Shown piece after piece: positions 13,994 through 20,729 of a stretch of DNA of 34,174 nucleotides. A program made the position numbers and the translations under genes. Numbering within the stretch: the first letter of the stretch is position 1; each line of letters starts with the position of its first letter. The notes beneath the pieces are model-generated. The model ran no database searches. It was not told the origin of the DNA and worked only from the letters and a program-made list of their open reading frames with translations. Origin of the DNA: JAFGCR01 sp964538225 (GTDB lineage Bacteria > Patescibacteriota > Gracilibacteria > UM-FILTER-43-11); assembly GCA_964538225.1 (NCBI GenBank), contig CAZIDW010000006.1, forward strand, positions 1-34,174. The letters run 5' to 3'.

Positions 13994-14419
13994 ATGAAAA
14001 AAAACAAAATACACCAGATCAAATGGACGCTCGGTCTTCTGATTGCTGTCTTTTTACTGCTGATCGCCTTTTTCGCGGTTCCTATGGGCAATGAGATTCG
14101 GCGGATGCTTTTACTGCCCGCCGCCTCAGTGGGAGTCGCGTTTTTCATCCTCGGCATCCTGCTGATGGTCTATGCTGTTAAGCAAAAAATAAAAGGGAAA
14201 CTGAAATGGTTCCTGATTTTAACCGGCGCCTCGTCTGCCGCGATGTTTCCCAGCGTCATCCTGCATAATGTTGCGTACGGCCTGTTCATCTATTTGTTCG
14301 GGGCGGATTTCTGGGGAGAAGGCGCGCCTTTCTTTTTCATCTTCGGGCTTGTCATCTGCCCGCTGGTATTCATCGTGGGGGCGGCGGGGAGCGCGGTTCT
14401 GCTGAAACGGAAAACGTAA
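13994..14419 (+). CDS. Four-helix integral membrane protein of unknown function
   Basis: This 141-aa protein has four hydrophobic segments at about residues 11-30, 40-62, 73-96 and 108-134, with positively charged loops (KQKIKGKLK between the second and third), which places both ends in the cytoplasm. The last segment is rich in Gly/Ala (FIVGAAGSAVLL) and is followed by KRKT. I do not recognise the family. It is a single gene, separated from the next by a consensus promoter. Confidence 0.75.
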   Translation: MKKNKIHQIKWTLGLLIAVFLLLIAFFAVPMGNEIRRMLLLPAASVGVAFFILGILLMVYAVKQKIKGKLKWFLILTGASSAAMFPSVILHNVAYGLFIYLFGADFWGEGAPFFFIFGLVICPLVFIVGAAGSAVLLKRKT

Positions 14420-14426
14420 AGGATTA

Positions 14427-14454
14427 TTGACAAATTTAAATTTTATATTAAAAT
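14427..14454 (+). promoter_or_regulatory. Promoter of the gene at 14478
   Basis: TTGACA (14427-14432) and TAAAAT (14449-14454) are 16 bp apart in an AT-rich stretch. The start codon follows 23 bp later. Confidence 0.7.
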
Positions 14455-14477
14455 AAATATAACTAATAAACCCTCCT

Positions 14478-14777
14478 ATGCCTAAAAAAGCCCTCTCCCC
14501 CTCCCAGGAAACCATCGGCGCCCTTACCGACATCCGGCCGGCGCCGGAACAGGGTTTCAGCGACACGGAAAAAGTGGTGGTACCCATCCGCGCCGACCTC
14601 CAGCAGATCATCCTGAACCAGCTGAAAGAAGACCTGAAATGGCAAAAAGCTATCACAGAAAGCCCGAACGCGAACGATTCCCCCAGCTGGAGCAAGCGGG
14701 TGAAAATGGCCCTGCGGAACATCCCCCTCCTGGAAGCGCGCATCGCGGCCATCGAAGCGGGACTCGAACAAAAATAA
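14478..14777 (+). CDS. Small helical hypothetical protein
   Basis: This 99-aa protein has a proline-rich first 30 residues followed by helices (VPIRADLQQIILNQLKEDLKWQKAI, WSKRVKMALRNIPLLEARIAAIEAGLEQK). No known domain is recognised. The stop is 9 bp before the DUF72 start on the same strand, so both are probably translated from one mRNA driven by the promoter at 14427. Confidence 0.7.
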   Translation: MPKKALSPSQETIGALTDIRPAPEQGFSDTEKVVVPIRADLQQIILNQLKEDLKWQKAITESPNANDSPSWSKRVKMALRNIPLLEARIAAIEAGLEQK

Positions 14778-14786
14778 AACCCTTTT

Positions 14787-15509
14787 ATGAAATCCCCGAT
14801 CCATATCGGCACCTCGGGCTGGCATTACGCTCACTGGCAGGGTACGTTTTATCCGGCCGATACGCAGCCGGCGGATTTTCTGGCGTATTATAAGCAGCAG
14901 TTCCGGACCGTTGAGATCAATAATTCTTTTTATCATCTTCCGGAAAAAAAGACCTTCAAAGCGTGGCGCGACGGAACGCCCGCGGATTTTATTTTTGCCG
15001 TGAAAGCCAGCCGATACATCACCCACATGAAAAAGCTGAGCGACCCGAAACCCTCTGTCCGGAAATTCTTCAGCCGGGTGGAGGCCCTGGGGGGAAAATG
15101 CGGTCCCATCCTCTTCCAGCTGCCGCCCCGATGGCACGCCAACGCGGAACGGCTGGATGATTTTTTAAACGCCCTGCCCAGCGGACACCGGTACGCGTTT
15201 GAATTCCGGGACGAGACGTGGTTTTCTTCCGCAATCAACGAGATATTAGAAAAATACAATGCCGCGTTCTGCATCCACGACCTGGCAGGGGTCACCTCCC
15301 CGCTGACTGTGACCGCGGATTTCGTTTACCTCCGCTTCCACGGGCCGGATGGGCCATACCAGGGATCGTATTCCGCAAAACAGCTAAAATACTGGGCAAA
15401 CGCTATCCGTCAGTGGCGCCGGGAAGGGCGGGCGGTCTACTGTTATTTTGACAATGACGAACAGGGGTTCGCCCCGAAAAACGCCCTGGCGCTCAAAAAA
15501 ATGGTCTGA
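14787..15509 (+). CDS. DUF72 TIM-barrel protein
   Basis: This 240-aa protein shows the DUF72 landmarks IHIGTSGWHYAHWQGTFYP, FRTVEINNSFYHLPEKKTFKAW, FIFAVKASRYITHMKKL, GPILFQLPPRW, YAFEFRDETWF, and near the end FVYLRFHGPDGPYQGSY and YCYFDNDEQGFAPKNA. The fold is a TIM barrel; the biochemical activity is not established. The gene ends 3 bp from the end of the convergent DUF763 gene. Length is normal for the family. Confidence 0.94.
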   Translation: MKSPIHIGTSGWHYAHWQGTFYPADTQPADFLAYYKQQFRTVEINNSFYHLPEKKTFKAWRDGTPADFIFAVKASRYITHMKKLSDPKPSVRKFFSRVEALGGKCGPILFQLPPRWHANAERLDDFLNALPSGHRYAFEFRDETWFSSAINEILEKYNAAFCIHDLAGVTSPLTVTADFVYLRFHGPDGPYQGSYSAKQLKYWANAIRQWRREGRAVYCYFDNDEQGFAPKNALALKKMV

Positions 15510-15512
15510 CAC

Positions 15513-16673
15513 TCAGGCGGACTGAAACCCGTTCAGGCGCCGAAGAGCTTTGGTTTTGTCCGCGGGGTTGAGCGAAGTTTTGCGCACGGCCCGGCTTAAG
15601 GCCTCGATGGTATGGTCGTAGGTAGGGCGGTCTACCGGATACGGGGTGGCGTCTTTTCCGCCATGGGCAAACGAATAGCGGGCCGGATCGGTGTAACTGG
15701 CGGGCGCGCCGTAAATGACTTCGGATACGAGCGATAAGGCGCGCACGGTTTTGGGGCCGACGCCTTTGGTGCCCAACAGGCTTTCATAACTCCCCGGCTT
15801 ATCACTCACCAATTTCAGCATCATCCGCTCCAGATACCGGCTATGCCAGAAATTCTCTTCCACCACCGGATGGGCCGTGAACTCCGTGTTCTCCAGGTTC
15901 AGCAGGGTCATCTGGTCGCCACCGGCCTTTAAGCTGACCATTTGGGAAAGTTTAGAGGAATGTTTACGGAGAAGCTGGATATCTTTCTGCACGGTGACCG
16001 CGTTGGAATTCATAAACTCCACGGCGATGTCGCGGTTTTTCTGCCCGGTTTTGGCTGTGAGGTTTAAGGTGTGGCGGTTAAAGGACTGGGACGCGATGCC
16101 GGAATGGGGTTCCACGATGAGATCCTGCACGTTTTCTGAATGCCAGTGGTACCGGCGGGCCGTGCGTTTCGCCTGATTCATCCCCTGCTGGACGACCGTC
16201 CACGCGCCGTTTTTAGAGAAAAAGAAGGCGTGATGATAGAGCTGGAAGCCGTCCTGCACTAAAGCGCTATCTACTTTGGCGGACATTCTGGAGTTGTAAG
16301 CAAGGTGACGGGTGTGGTCTTCCGGTAATTGCAGACGAGCTCCCCAGTCTTCTATCTGATCCGGAGTTTTGAGCGACGTCTTCCCTTTCCCTCCGCAGAT
16401 GAATACCCCCCATTCCCGCTCCCTTTCACGAACGGCTTCTTTGAGTGCAGCCGTGAGGATGGTGGTCAGCCCGCTGGCGTTCCAGTCGAAAGCCAGTACG
16501 GTTCCCAAACTCTGGAACCACACCGGGTCGCCGATACGCCTTACAAATTCATCCGGCCCGAATTCTTCGATCATCACACGGGACATCTCGCGCCCGAGCT
16601 TGACCATGCGGTTAAACAGCCATTTGGGGCATTTGCCGCTATCGAGGGTAAAGGTGGCGATTCCTTTTTTCAT
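15513..16673 (-). CDS. DUF763 domain protein with a helix-hairpin-helix
   Basis: This 386-aa protein matches the DUF763 family, common in thermophiles and archaea and also found in Patescibacteria. Landmarks are the N-terminal GIATFTLDSGKCPKWLFNRMVKLGR, the central GGKGKTSLKTPDQI and NSRMSAKVDSALVQDGFQLYHHAFF, and RRYHWHSENVQDLIVEPHSGIA. A helix-hairpin-helix (LLGTKGVGPKTVRALSLVSEVIYG, about residues 302-325) suggests DNA binding. The function is unknown; association with DNA repair has been supposed from the HhH and neighbourhood. It is convergent with DUF72, with a 3-bp gap. Confidence 0.9.
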   Translation of the reverse strand: MKKGIATFTLDSGKCPKWLFNRMVKLGREMSRVMIEEFGPDEFVRRIGDPVWFQSLGTVLAFDWNASGLTTILTAALKEAVREREREWGVFICGGKGKTSLKTPDQIEDWGARLQLPEDHTRHLAYNSRMSAKVDSALVQDGFQLYHHAFFFSKNGAWTVVQQGMNQAKRTARRYHWHSENVQDLIVEPHSGIASQSFNRHTLNLTAKTGQKNRDIAVEFMNSNAVTVQKDIQLLRKHSSKLSQMVSLKAGGDQMTLLNLENTEFTAHPVVEENFWHSRYLERMMLKLVSDKPGSYESLLGTKGVGPKTVRALSLVSEVIYGAPASYTDPARYSFAHGGKDATPYPVDRPTYDHTIEALSRAVRKTSLNPADKTKALRRLNGFQSA

Positions 16674-16686
16674 TTTTTTTGTTAAA

Positions 16687-16726
16687 GTGCTGTAGTCCTG
16701 TAGTGCTTTAGTGCTGTCGTGCTTTT
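16687..16726 (+). repeat. Five tandem octamers (GTGCTGTA type)
   Basis: Positions 16687-16726 divide into GTGCTGTA, GTCCTGTA, GTGCTTTA, GTGCTGTC and GTGCTTTT. The array ends one base before the terminal codons of the IVP-like gene and lies upstream of the DUF763 start. No function is evident. Confidence 0.7.
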
Positions 16727-17131
16727 TTAGGTACGCGCGTGCGCATGTGCGCCAGGTACGCCATTTGACCTTTCATGATATTCCTTTTGCCAGCGATCAA
16801 GAAAAATGGCGACCTCTCGTTCTAAATTCTCCAACTCGTCAAAATAAGCTTTTGGTAGATATTTCAAATCAAGTGCGATTAATGTATGATCTTCCAATTC
16901 TTCCAATGAAGCATCGTTCCGATTGAAAAAGTTCATAGCATCTTTATAACCTTTCCTTTTGTATCCTTCGACAAAGTTAGCTTTAATCGAACGAGTAGCG
17001 CGTCGCATATCACTTGTAAGCCCAAATTTTTCCTCCGATGGAAAATCTTTTGTGTATTCATAAACCTTTAAGACTAATTCATGCATTTTTTGCCAAATTT
17101 TTAGATTTTTATAAATATTTCTCATATTCAT
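16727..17131 (-). CDS. Four-helix-bundle protein (23S rRNA intervening-sequence / Avd-like family)
   Basis: This 134-aa protein belongs to the four-helix-bundle family first seen in 23S rRNA intervening sequences and related to the Avd protein of diversity-generating retroelements. Landmarks are NLKIWQKMHELVLKVYEYTKDFPSEEKFGLTSDMRRA (given as the usual opening), RSIKANFVEGYKRKGYKD, FFNRNDASLEELEDHTLIALDLKYL. These are basic, nucleic-acid-binding pentamers of unclear role, often on mobile DNA. No reverse transcriptase or rRNA is near. The last 20 codons (SNGVPGAHAHART) run into the GTGCGC-rich flank and may be read-through of a changed 3' end. The promoter carries the SOS-like box. Confidence 0.88.
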   Translation of the reverse strand: MNMRNIYKNLKIWQKMHELVLKVYEYTKDFPSEEKFGLTSDMRRATRSIKANFVEGYKRKGYKDAMNFFNRNDASLEELEDHTLIALDLKYLPKAYFDELENLEREVAIFLDRWQKEYHERSNGVPGAHAHART

Positions 17132-17187
17132 CTGGTTACAAAATATTCATCGCGTGCAAGCGCACTTGCGCACCTTGCGCACTTCAA

Positions 17188-17216
17188 AGTATAGTAAACA
17201 TTTGTTCACCTGTCAA
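17188..17216 (-). promoter_or_regulatory. Promoter of the IVP-like gene with LexA/SOS-like box
   Basis: On the minus strand TTGACA (17211-17216) and TATACT (17188-17193) are 17 bp apart, and GTGAACAAATGTTTAC (17194-17209) fills the spacer, identical to the box at 291-306, 17 kb away. This is the best -35/-10 pair of the four. Confidence 0.8.
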
Positions 17217-17265
17217 GACAATTTAAAAGATTTAAGGTTATTTAGTATCCCCTTCCTTACTACTG

Positions 17266-17375
17266 GGGCCCGCCTATATCAGTACGGGCAGGTAAGCGGG
17301 CAGTTGGTTATGAAGGGTGGTAATATAACTGTGTAACTAATATACCTATAGGCGGGCGGTTCGAATTGCCCCATT
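17266..17375 (+). promoter_or_regulatory. Structured leader upstream of the aminotransferase gene
   Basis: CCCGCCTATA (17269-17278) can pair with TATAGGCGGG (17347-17356). Inside, CAGTT and AACTG close a second stem around GAAGGGTGGTAA. A GGTTCGAATT segment follows. The fold does not match a riboswitch that I know; the GGGTGG piece recalls a T-box but lacks the ACCGCG part. It could be a leader RNA or a decayed tRNA-like sequence. Confidence 0.4.
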
Positions 17376-17396
17376 ATCCGTCTTACTTTATATTGA

Positions 17397-17424
17397 ATCT
17401 GAAATCTCAAATCTGAAATCTGAA
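17397..17424 (+). repeat. Tandem heptamers (CTGAAAT) directly before the aminotransferase start codon
   Basis: The sequence reads CTGAAAT, CTCAAAT, CTGAAAT, CTGAAAT and then runs into the ATG at 17425. It is the reverse complement of the ATTTCAG heptamers at 28919 and 33822. Confidence 0.75.
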
Positions 17425-18339
17425 ATGAATACTTTCCCCTACGCCTACCTCCGCGGCAAAGTCGTCCCCATCAAAGACGCCCACATCCCTATCCAGTCTA
17501 AAGTCATCCATTACGGGCTGGGCGTGTATGCAGGCCTGCGCGGCCACTGGCACGATGACAATTTATATCTTTTCCGCCCCAAAGACCATTTTAAACGACT
17601 GCAAAACGGCGTGAAGATGCTGGGCATGCCGTGGACGATGAGCTACGCGAAGTTCTACAAAATCCTGACGGATCTCGTCAAAAAAAATAAGATCAAAGGC
17701 GATGTATACATCCGGCCGCTGGTGTACGCGAGTTCCACCCAGATTGTGCCGACGCTGGAAAATTCGGAACCGGATTTCGCTCTGTATATCATCTCTTTCG
17801 GCCATTATATGAATAAGGCAGGCGGCCTGAAACTAAAAGCAAGCCAATGGGTGCGCGTGGATGACGATATGATCCCCACCAAAGCCAAATGCACCGGCCT
17901 GTATGTCAATTCCGCGCTGGCCAAAAGCGAAGCGGTGCGCGCCGGTTTTGATGAGGCCGTGATGCTGAATCGGGACGGGTCGGTGGCGGAAGCCAGCTCG
18001 TCGAATCTGTTCGGTGTGAAAAACGGCGTGCTGTTCACCCCGCCGCTGTCGGCCAATAATCTGGACGGTATCACCCGACGTTCCGTCATCGAACTGGCGA
18101 AAAAGGAGCTGGGGCTGAAAGTCAAAGAAGTAAAGTTTAAAAAAGCGGACCTGTGTCAGTTCAACGAGGTCTTTTTAACCGGCACCGCCTGCAAAATCGT
18201 GTGGGTAAAGCAGATCGGTAAAAAGAAAATCGGAAAAGGCGTAATGGGCCCGGTCGTCAAACAGCTCAAAGCCCTGATCGACAAGGCGGTGAAGAATGAA
18301 CTGCCGGGGTATGAGAAGTGGTGTGAGAAGGTTTATTAA
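17425..18339 (+). CDS. ilvE: Branched-chain amino acid aminotransferase (class IV PLP enzyme)
   Basis: This 304-aa enzyme transfers amino groups between glutamate and branched-chain 2-oxo acids using PLP. The fold-type IV signature is visible: YLRGKVVPIKDAHIPIQSKVIHYGLGVYAGLRG at the start, YIRPLVYAS, and the Schiff-base lysine in IPTKAKCTGLYVNSALAKSEA (about residues 153-160), then GFDEAVMLNRDGSVAEASSSNLFGV, LDGITRRSVIELAKKELG and FLTGTACKIVWV. Length is normal. In a cell with little amino acid biosynthesis it probably interconverts imported amino acids. The start ATG follows heptamer repeats with no Shine-Dalgarno sequence. No other ilv genes are nearby. Confidence 0.93.
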   Translation: MNTFPYAYLRGKVVPIKDAHIPIQSKVIHYGLGVYAGLRGHWHDDNLYLFRPKDHFKRLQNGVKMLGMPWTMSYAKFYKILTDLVKKNKIKGDVYIRPLVYASSTQIVPTLENSEPDFALYIISFGHYMNKAGGLKLKASQWVRVDDDMIPTKAKCTGLYVNSALAKSEAVRAGFDEAVMLNRDGSVAEASSSNLFGVKNGVLFTPPLSANNLDGITRRSVIELAKKELGLKVKEVKFKKADLCQFNEVFLTGTACKIVWVKQIGKKKIGKGVMGPVVKQLKALIDKAVKNELPGYEKWCEKVY

Positions 18340-18378
18340 ATTGACTTTTTACTCTCTGAATTTTAAACTGACTAGCGC

Positions 18379-18715
18379 GCCCGAGTGAGTCACTCGCGAG
18401 CAAAGCGTTTCGGAGCATAGTCCTCCGAGCGAAGCGAGGAGACGAANNNNNNNNNNNNNNNNNNNNNNNNNNNNNNNNNNNNNNNNNNNNNNNNNNNNNN
18501 NNNNNNNNNNNNNNNNNNNNNNNNNNNNNNNNNNNNNNNNNNNNNNAAAAATTTGGAAATTTGCGGAGAAAATTTTTAAATTTTTGAGCTGAGCCCGAGT
18601 GACTAACTCGCGAGCAAAGCGTTTCGGAGCATAGTCCTCCGAGCGAAGCGAGGAGACGAAGCGCAGAACAAAAATTTGGAAATTTGCGGAGAAAATTTTT
18701 AAATTTTTGAGCTGA
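18379..18715 (+). repeat. 123-bp tandem repeat containing the assembly gap
   Basis: The unit runs from 18593 to 18715 (GCCCGAGTGACTAACTCGCG ... TTTTTGAGCTGA) and starts with GCCCGAGTG, the 5' end of the adjacent tRNA-Leu. A first copy starts at 18379 and a partial one ends at 18592; the 100 Ns lie between them. The two sides fit in phase. The unit contains CTCCGAGCGAAGCGAGGAG and AATTTTTAAATTTTT, both self-complementary. No gene is supported in 18340-18715; frames reading through the Ns are artefacts. Confidence 0.85.
18447..18546. other. Assembly gap (100 N)
   Basis: One hundred N, a conventional filler length. Flanking repeat phase predicts that the real missing sequence is 9 bp (GCGCAGAAC) or 9 plus a multiple of 123 bp. 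Confidence 0.95.
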
Positions 18716-18800
18716 GCCCGAGTGGCGGAACTGGTAGACGCGCACGACTCAAAATCGTGTTCCTTCGGGAGTGAGAGTTCGACTCTCTCCTCGGGCACCA
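18716..18800 (+). tRNA. tRNA-Leu (anticodon CAA)
   Basis: The 85-nt gene has acceptor arms GCCCGAG and CTCGGGC, anticodon stem CACGA/TCGTG with loop CTCAAAA (anticodon CAA, decoding TTG), a long variable arm with TTCCTTCGGGAG, T-arm GAGAGTTCGACTCTC and an encoded CCA. The long variable arm confirms a class II tRNA. Tandem repeats that copy its first nine bases lie directly upstream. Confidence 0.96.
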
Positions 18801-18813
18801 TCATCTGATAAAC

Positions 18814-19398
18814 ATGCCTAAATTCCCCCTCCACAAAAAAGGTTTTATTACGGTCAGTGCCGCCCTGACCTTATTTTTTACCCTGCCATTCGCCTCAAGC
18901 GTTTACATCCAGCAGAGCACCTCTGACCAAATTTACAAGACAGCTGAAAGCGTACCTGAAAAAAACGTGGCGCTGGTGCTGGGGGCGGCGGCTTACCCCA
19001 CTTCTCTTTCCGACATCCTGGTCGACCGGATGGAAACGGCCATCGAACTTTATGAAACAGAAAAAGTACAAAAACTTATCCTTTCCGGCGCGCCCAATGA
19101 AGTGGAAGGCATGAAGGAATACGCGCTGAAAAGAGAGGTGGAAGAAAATGACCTTATTGAAGACCCCAAGGGTTTAAACACTCTCGCCTCTGTCCGCAAC
19201 GCGTCGGACATAAGCGAGCTTATTATCGTCACACAGGCGTTCCATCTGCCGCGCGCGCTTTTTATGGCCAAACATCTGGGAATAGACGCTGTCGGAGTCG
19301 CATCGGACCGGCGCACGTATGCCAAAATCTTTGATTTCAAAAAACGGGAAGTGCTGGCCACCAGCAAAGCGATGATGGATTTATTTTTGTTTAAATAA
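18814..19398 (+). CDS. SanA/ElyC-like DUF218 envelope protein
   Basis: This 194-aa protein has an N-terminal membrane anchor (about residues 9-30, ITVSAALTLFFTLPFASSVYI) and a DUF218 domain: NVALVLGAAAYP, LVDRMETAIELYETEKVQKLILSG, then DPKGLNTLASVRNAS, LIIVTQAFHLPRALFMAKHLG. This matches SanA of E. coli, tied to vancomycin exclusion, and YdcF-type proteins. SanA is thought to affect the outer or surface layer and lipid carrier recycling. It starts 13 bp after tRNA-Leu and could be transcribed with it. Two terminators follow. Confidence 0.9.
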   Translation: MPKFPLHKKGFITVSAALTLFFTLPFASSVYIQQSTSDQIYKTAESVPEKNVALVLGAAAYPTSLSDILVDRMETAIELYETEKVQKLILSGAPNEVEGMKEYALKREVEENDLIEDPKGLNTLASVRNASDISELIIVTQAFHLPRALFMAKHLGIDAVGVASDRRTYAKIFDFKKREVLATSKAMMDLFLFK

Positions 19399-19414
19399 AT
19401 GGTTTCGGTGTCGT

Positions 19415-19515
19415 TGTGGTTGGCGCGGCGCGTATCGGCATAGTTTAAAGGTGTCGGCTATTAACGACAACGTTAGACGATACGAGCCGCGATACCTATA
19501 CCGACAACCACAACT
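19415..19515 (+). repeat. Long imperfect hairpin after the SanA-like gene
   Basis: GTTGTGGTTG and CAACCACAAC form a 10-bp outer stem, and GTATCG pairs with CGATAC inside. The about 100-nt fold lies between the gene end and its terminators and codes for nothing. Function is unknown. Confidence 0.55.
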
Positions 19516-19527
19516 TTAAATATTATG

Positions 19528-19576
19528 CTGACAAGATTTGATTGTCAGTTGTTTTTTGGCTTATTGATAAGCCTTT
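19528..19576 (+). terminator. Two tandem intrinsic terminators
   Basis: CTGACAA/TTGTCAG with a 7-nt loop is followed by TTGTTTTTT. Immediately after it GGCTTA/TAAGCC with TTGA loop is followed by TTTTC. Together they end transcription from tRNA-Leu and the SanA-like gene. Confidence 0.85.
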
Positions 19577-19608
19577 TCTGGCTATTCTAACCAATGTACT
19601 AGGCAATA

Positions 19609-19637
19609 TTGACAAAATAATTTAGTCATAGTATAAT
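19609..19637 (+). promoter_or_regulatory. Consensus promoter for the gene at 19698
   Basis: TTGACA (19609-19614) and TATAAT (19632-19637) are 17 bp apart. The leader of about 50 nt contains TCCAC/GTGGA, a small stem, and T-rich sequence before the ATG. Confidence 0.85.
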
Positions 19638-19697
19638 ACTCTTCCACGCTAAAAAGTGGACAAATCATTATTTTATTTTTTAATAACTATTTATATA

Positions 19698-20504
19698 ATG
19701 ACTAAATACAATAAACCTAAAAACAAAGGCTCTAAAAATCCGCTGGAGGTGGATCTGGGATTCTTTGGAAAGGTCAATGCTCCAAAAGTCCCTGCCGACA
19801 AATTCTTTGTCCGGGCGGAAAACAACCAGGAATCCGAATCGGTGGACGCGCTCCGCCAGTGTTATAACGATATCCTGGCCGAACACAATATCCCCCGCAT
19901 CGAACAGCTGATCACCCGTTTCCTGAAAAAAATCCGGGACGCGGAAAGCGCCGGCAAACTGAAACAGCTGATGCGGAACGTAACCGCCGAAGGCTTAGTG
20001 GAGGCAAAAACCGGACGGGACGGCCGCCCCTACCATTACAAACCGCATCCGCGGATACAGCGGACCCATGAACTGGCAAACGCCTGGAAAAAACGAAAGA
20101 AGGAATTATCTGACCGCTATCAAAAACTCATTGGCCAGACCGACAGTATCCGTGTCACCGACCAAATCAAACCCGCGCGCGCCCACCGGCCCGCCAGCTT
20201 TTCCGTGGTCCTGAACCTGAAATTCGGACAAAGCAAAAAAGGGCAGGAAACGATTACCATTAAAGACTGCCTGTCAGTACACGGTCCCACGGTCGCCATC
20301 AAAGGCAGTACTTATATCACCGGTTACTCCGCGCCCCAGTGGCTGGAAAAGGCCGCCCGCCAGGTGAAAGCCAAGCTGAAAAAACAGGAGGAAGAAAAAG
20401 CGAAAAAAGAGGTGGCTGCCGACAAGCCGGAACTGACGGTGGTGCCGGAAGAAGAGGCCGAAAAACCGAAAACCAAAGTCAAGAAAGAGGAAAAAGCCGC
20501 TTAA
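19698..20504 (+). CDS. Basic hypothetical protein with charged C-terminal tail
   Basis: This 268-aa protein is rich in Lys and Arg. Residues 1-60 include a GFFGKVNAPKVPADKFFVR strand region, followed by helical segments (NIPRIEQLITRFLKKIRDAESAGKL) and a central FSVVLNLKFGQSKKGQETITIKDCLS part. The last 50 residues alternate Lys and Glu (KKQEEEKAKKEVAAD, EEEAEKPKTKVKKEEKAA) and are likely disordered. I do not recognise it; a nucleic-acid-binding role is plausible from charge alone. The frame is open from a GTG at 19656, but the ATG at 19698 lies well placed after the promoter. It has one of the strongest promoters in the window, which suggests high expression. Confidence 0.8.
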   Translation: MTKYNKPKNKGSKNPLEVDLGFFGKVNAPKVPADKFFVRAENNQESESVDALRQCYNDILAEHNIPRIEQLITRFLKKIRDAESAGKLKQLMRNVTAEGLVEAKTGRDGRPYHYKPHPRIQRTHELANAWKKRKKELSDRYQKLIGQTDSIRVTDQIKPARAHRPASFSVVLNLKFGQSKKGQETITIKDCLSVHGPTVAIKGSTYITGYSAPQWLEKAARQVKAKLKKQEEEKAKKEVAADKPELTVVPEEEAEKPKTKVKKEEKAA

Positions 20505-20543
20505 CCAACAAACATCAAAACATTCATGGTGGTCATAAGGGGG

Positions 20544-20590
20544 GAAGGCTCAGTAGAGCCTTCTTTCTGAAACCTTTAAAAAAGGTTTCA
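20544..20590 (+). terminator. Intrinsic terminator plus second perfect inverted repeat
   Basis: GAAGGCT/AGCCTTC with loop CAGTAG is followed by TTTC. Directly after it TGAAACCTTT and AAAGGTTTCA form a 10-bp stem. They end the gene at 19698; the second stem may serve the opposite strand (thrS). Confidence 0.8.
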
Positions 20591-20625
20591 GTACTTCCAA
20601 AATATTTGAAATCACTCATCACTGT

Positions 20626-20690
20626 CTCGCTTAACTTCGCAAGCTTCCTTCACCGCGCATGTCGCCTCAGGTTCTTGCTACGTTCGCTCG
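20626..20690 (+). repeat. Dispersed repeat, copy 1
   Basis: This stretch resembles the reverse complement of 33879-33944 at most positions: CTCGCTTAACTTCGCAAGCTTC is nearly shared, as are GTCGCCTCAGGTTCTTGCT and CGTTCGCTCG with small changes. It lies downstream of thrS and codes for nothing. Confidence 0.65.
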
Positions 20691-20729
20691 CCACCTCTTC
20701 GTGACAAAATTATATATAGTGATTAAGTA

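Noticed and set aside
17300..17330. T-box before the aminotransferase gene (GGGTGGTA)
   Set aside because: Only part of the consensus is present, the ACCGCG part is absent, and the leader is too short for stem I.
18379..18715. CRISPR-like array
   Set aside because: The 123-bp units are adjacent, with no spacers of varying sequence, and no cas genes are near.
18266..18834. Two open frames on the minus strand running through the N gap
   Set aside because: They read through repeats, the Ns and the tRNA-Leu gene; the similarity of their two halves comes only from the 123-bp repeat.
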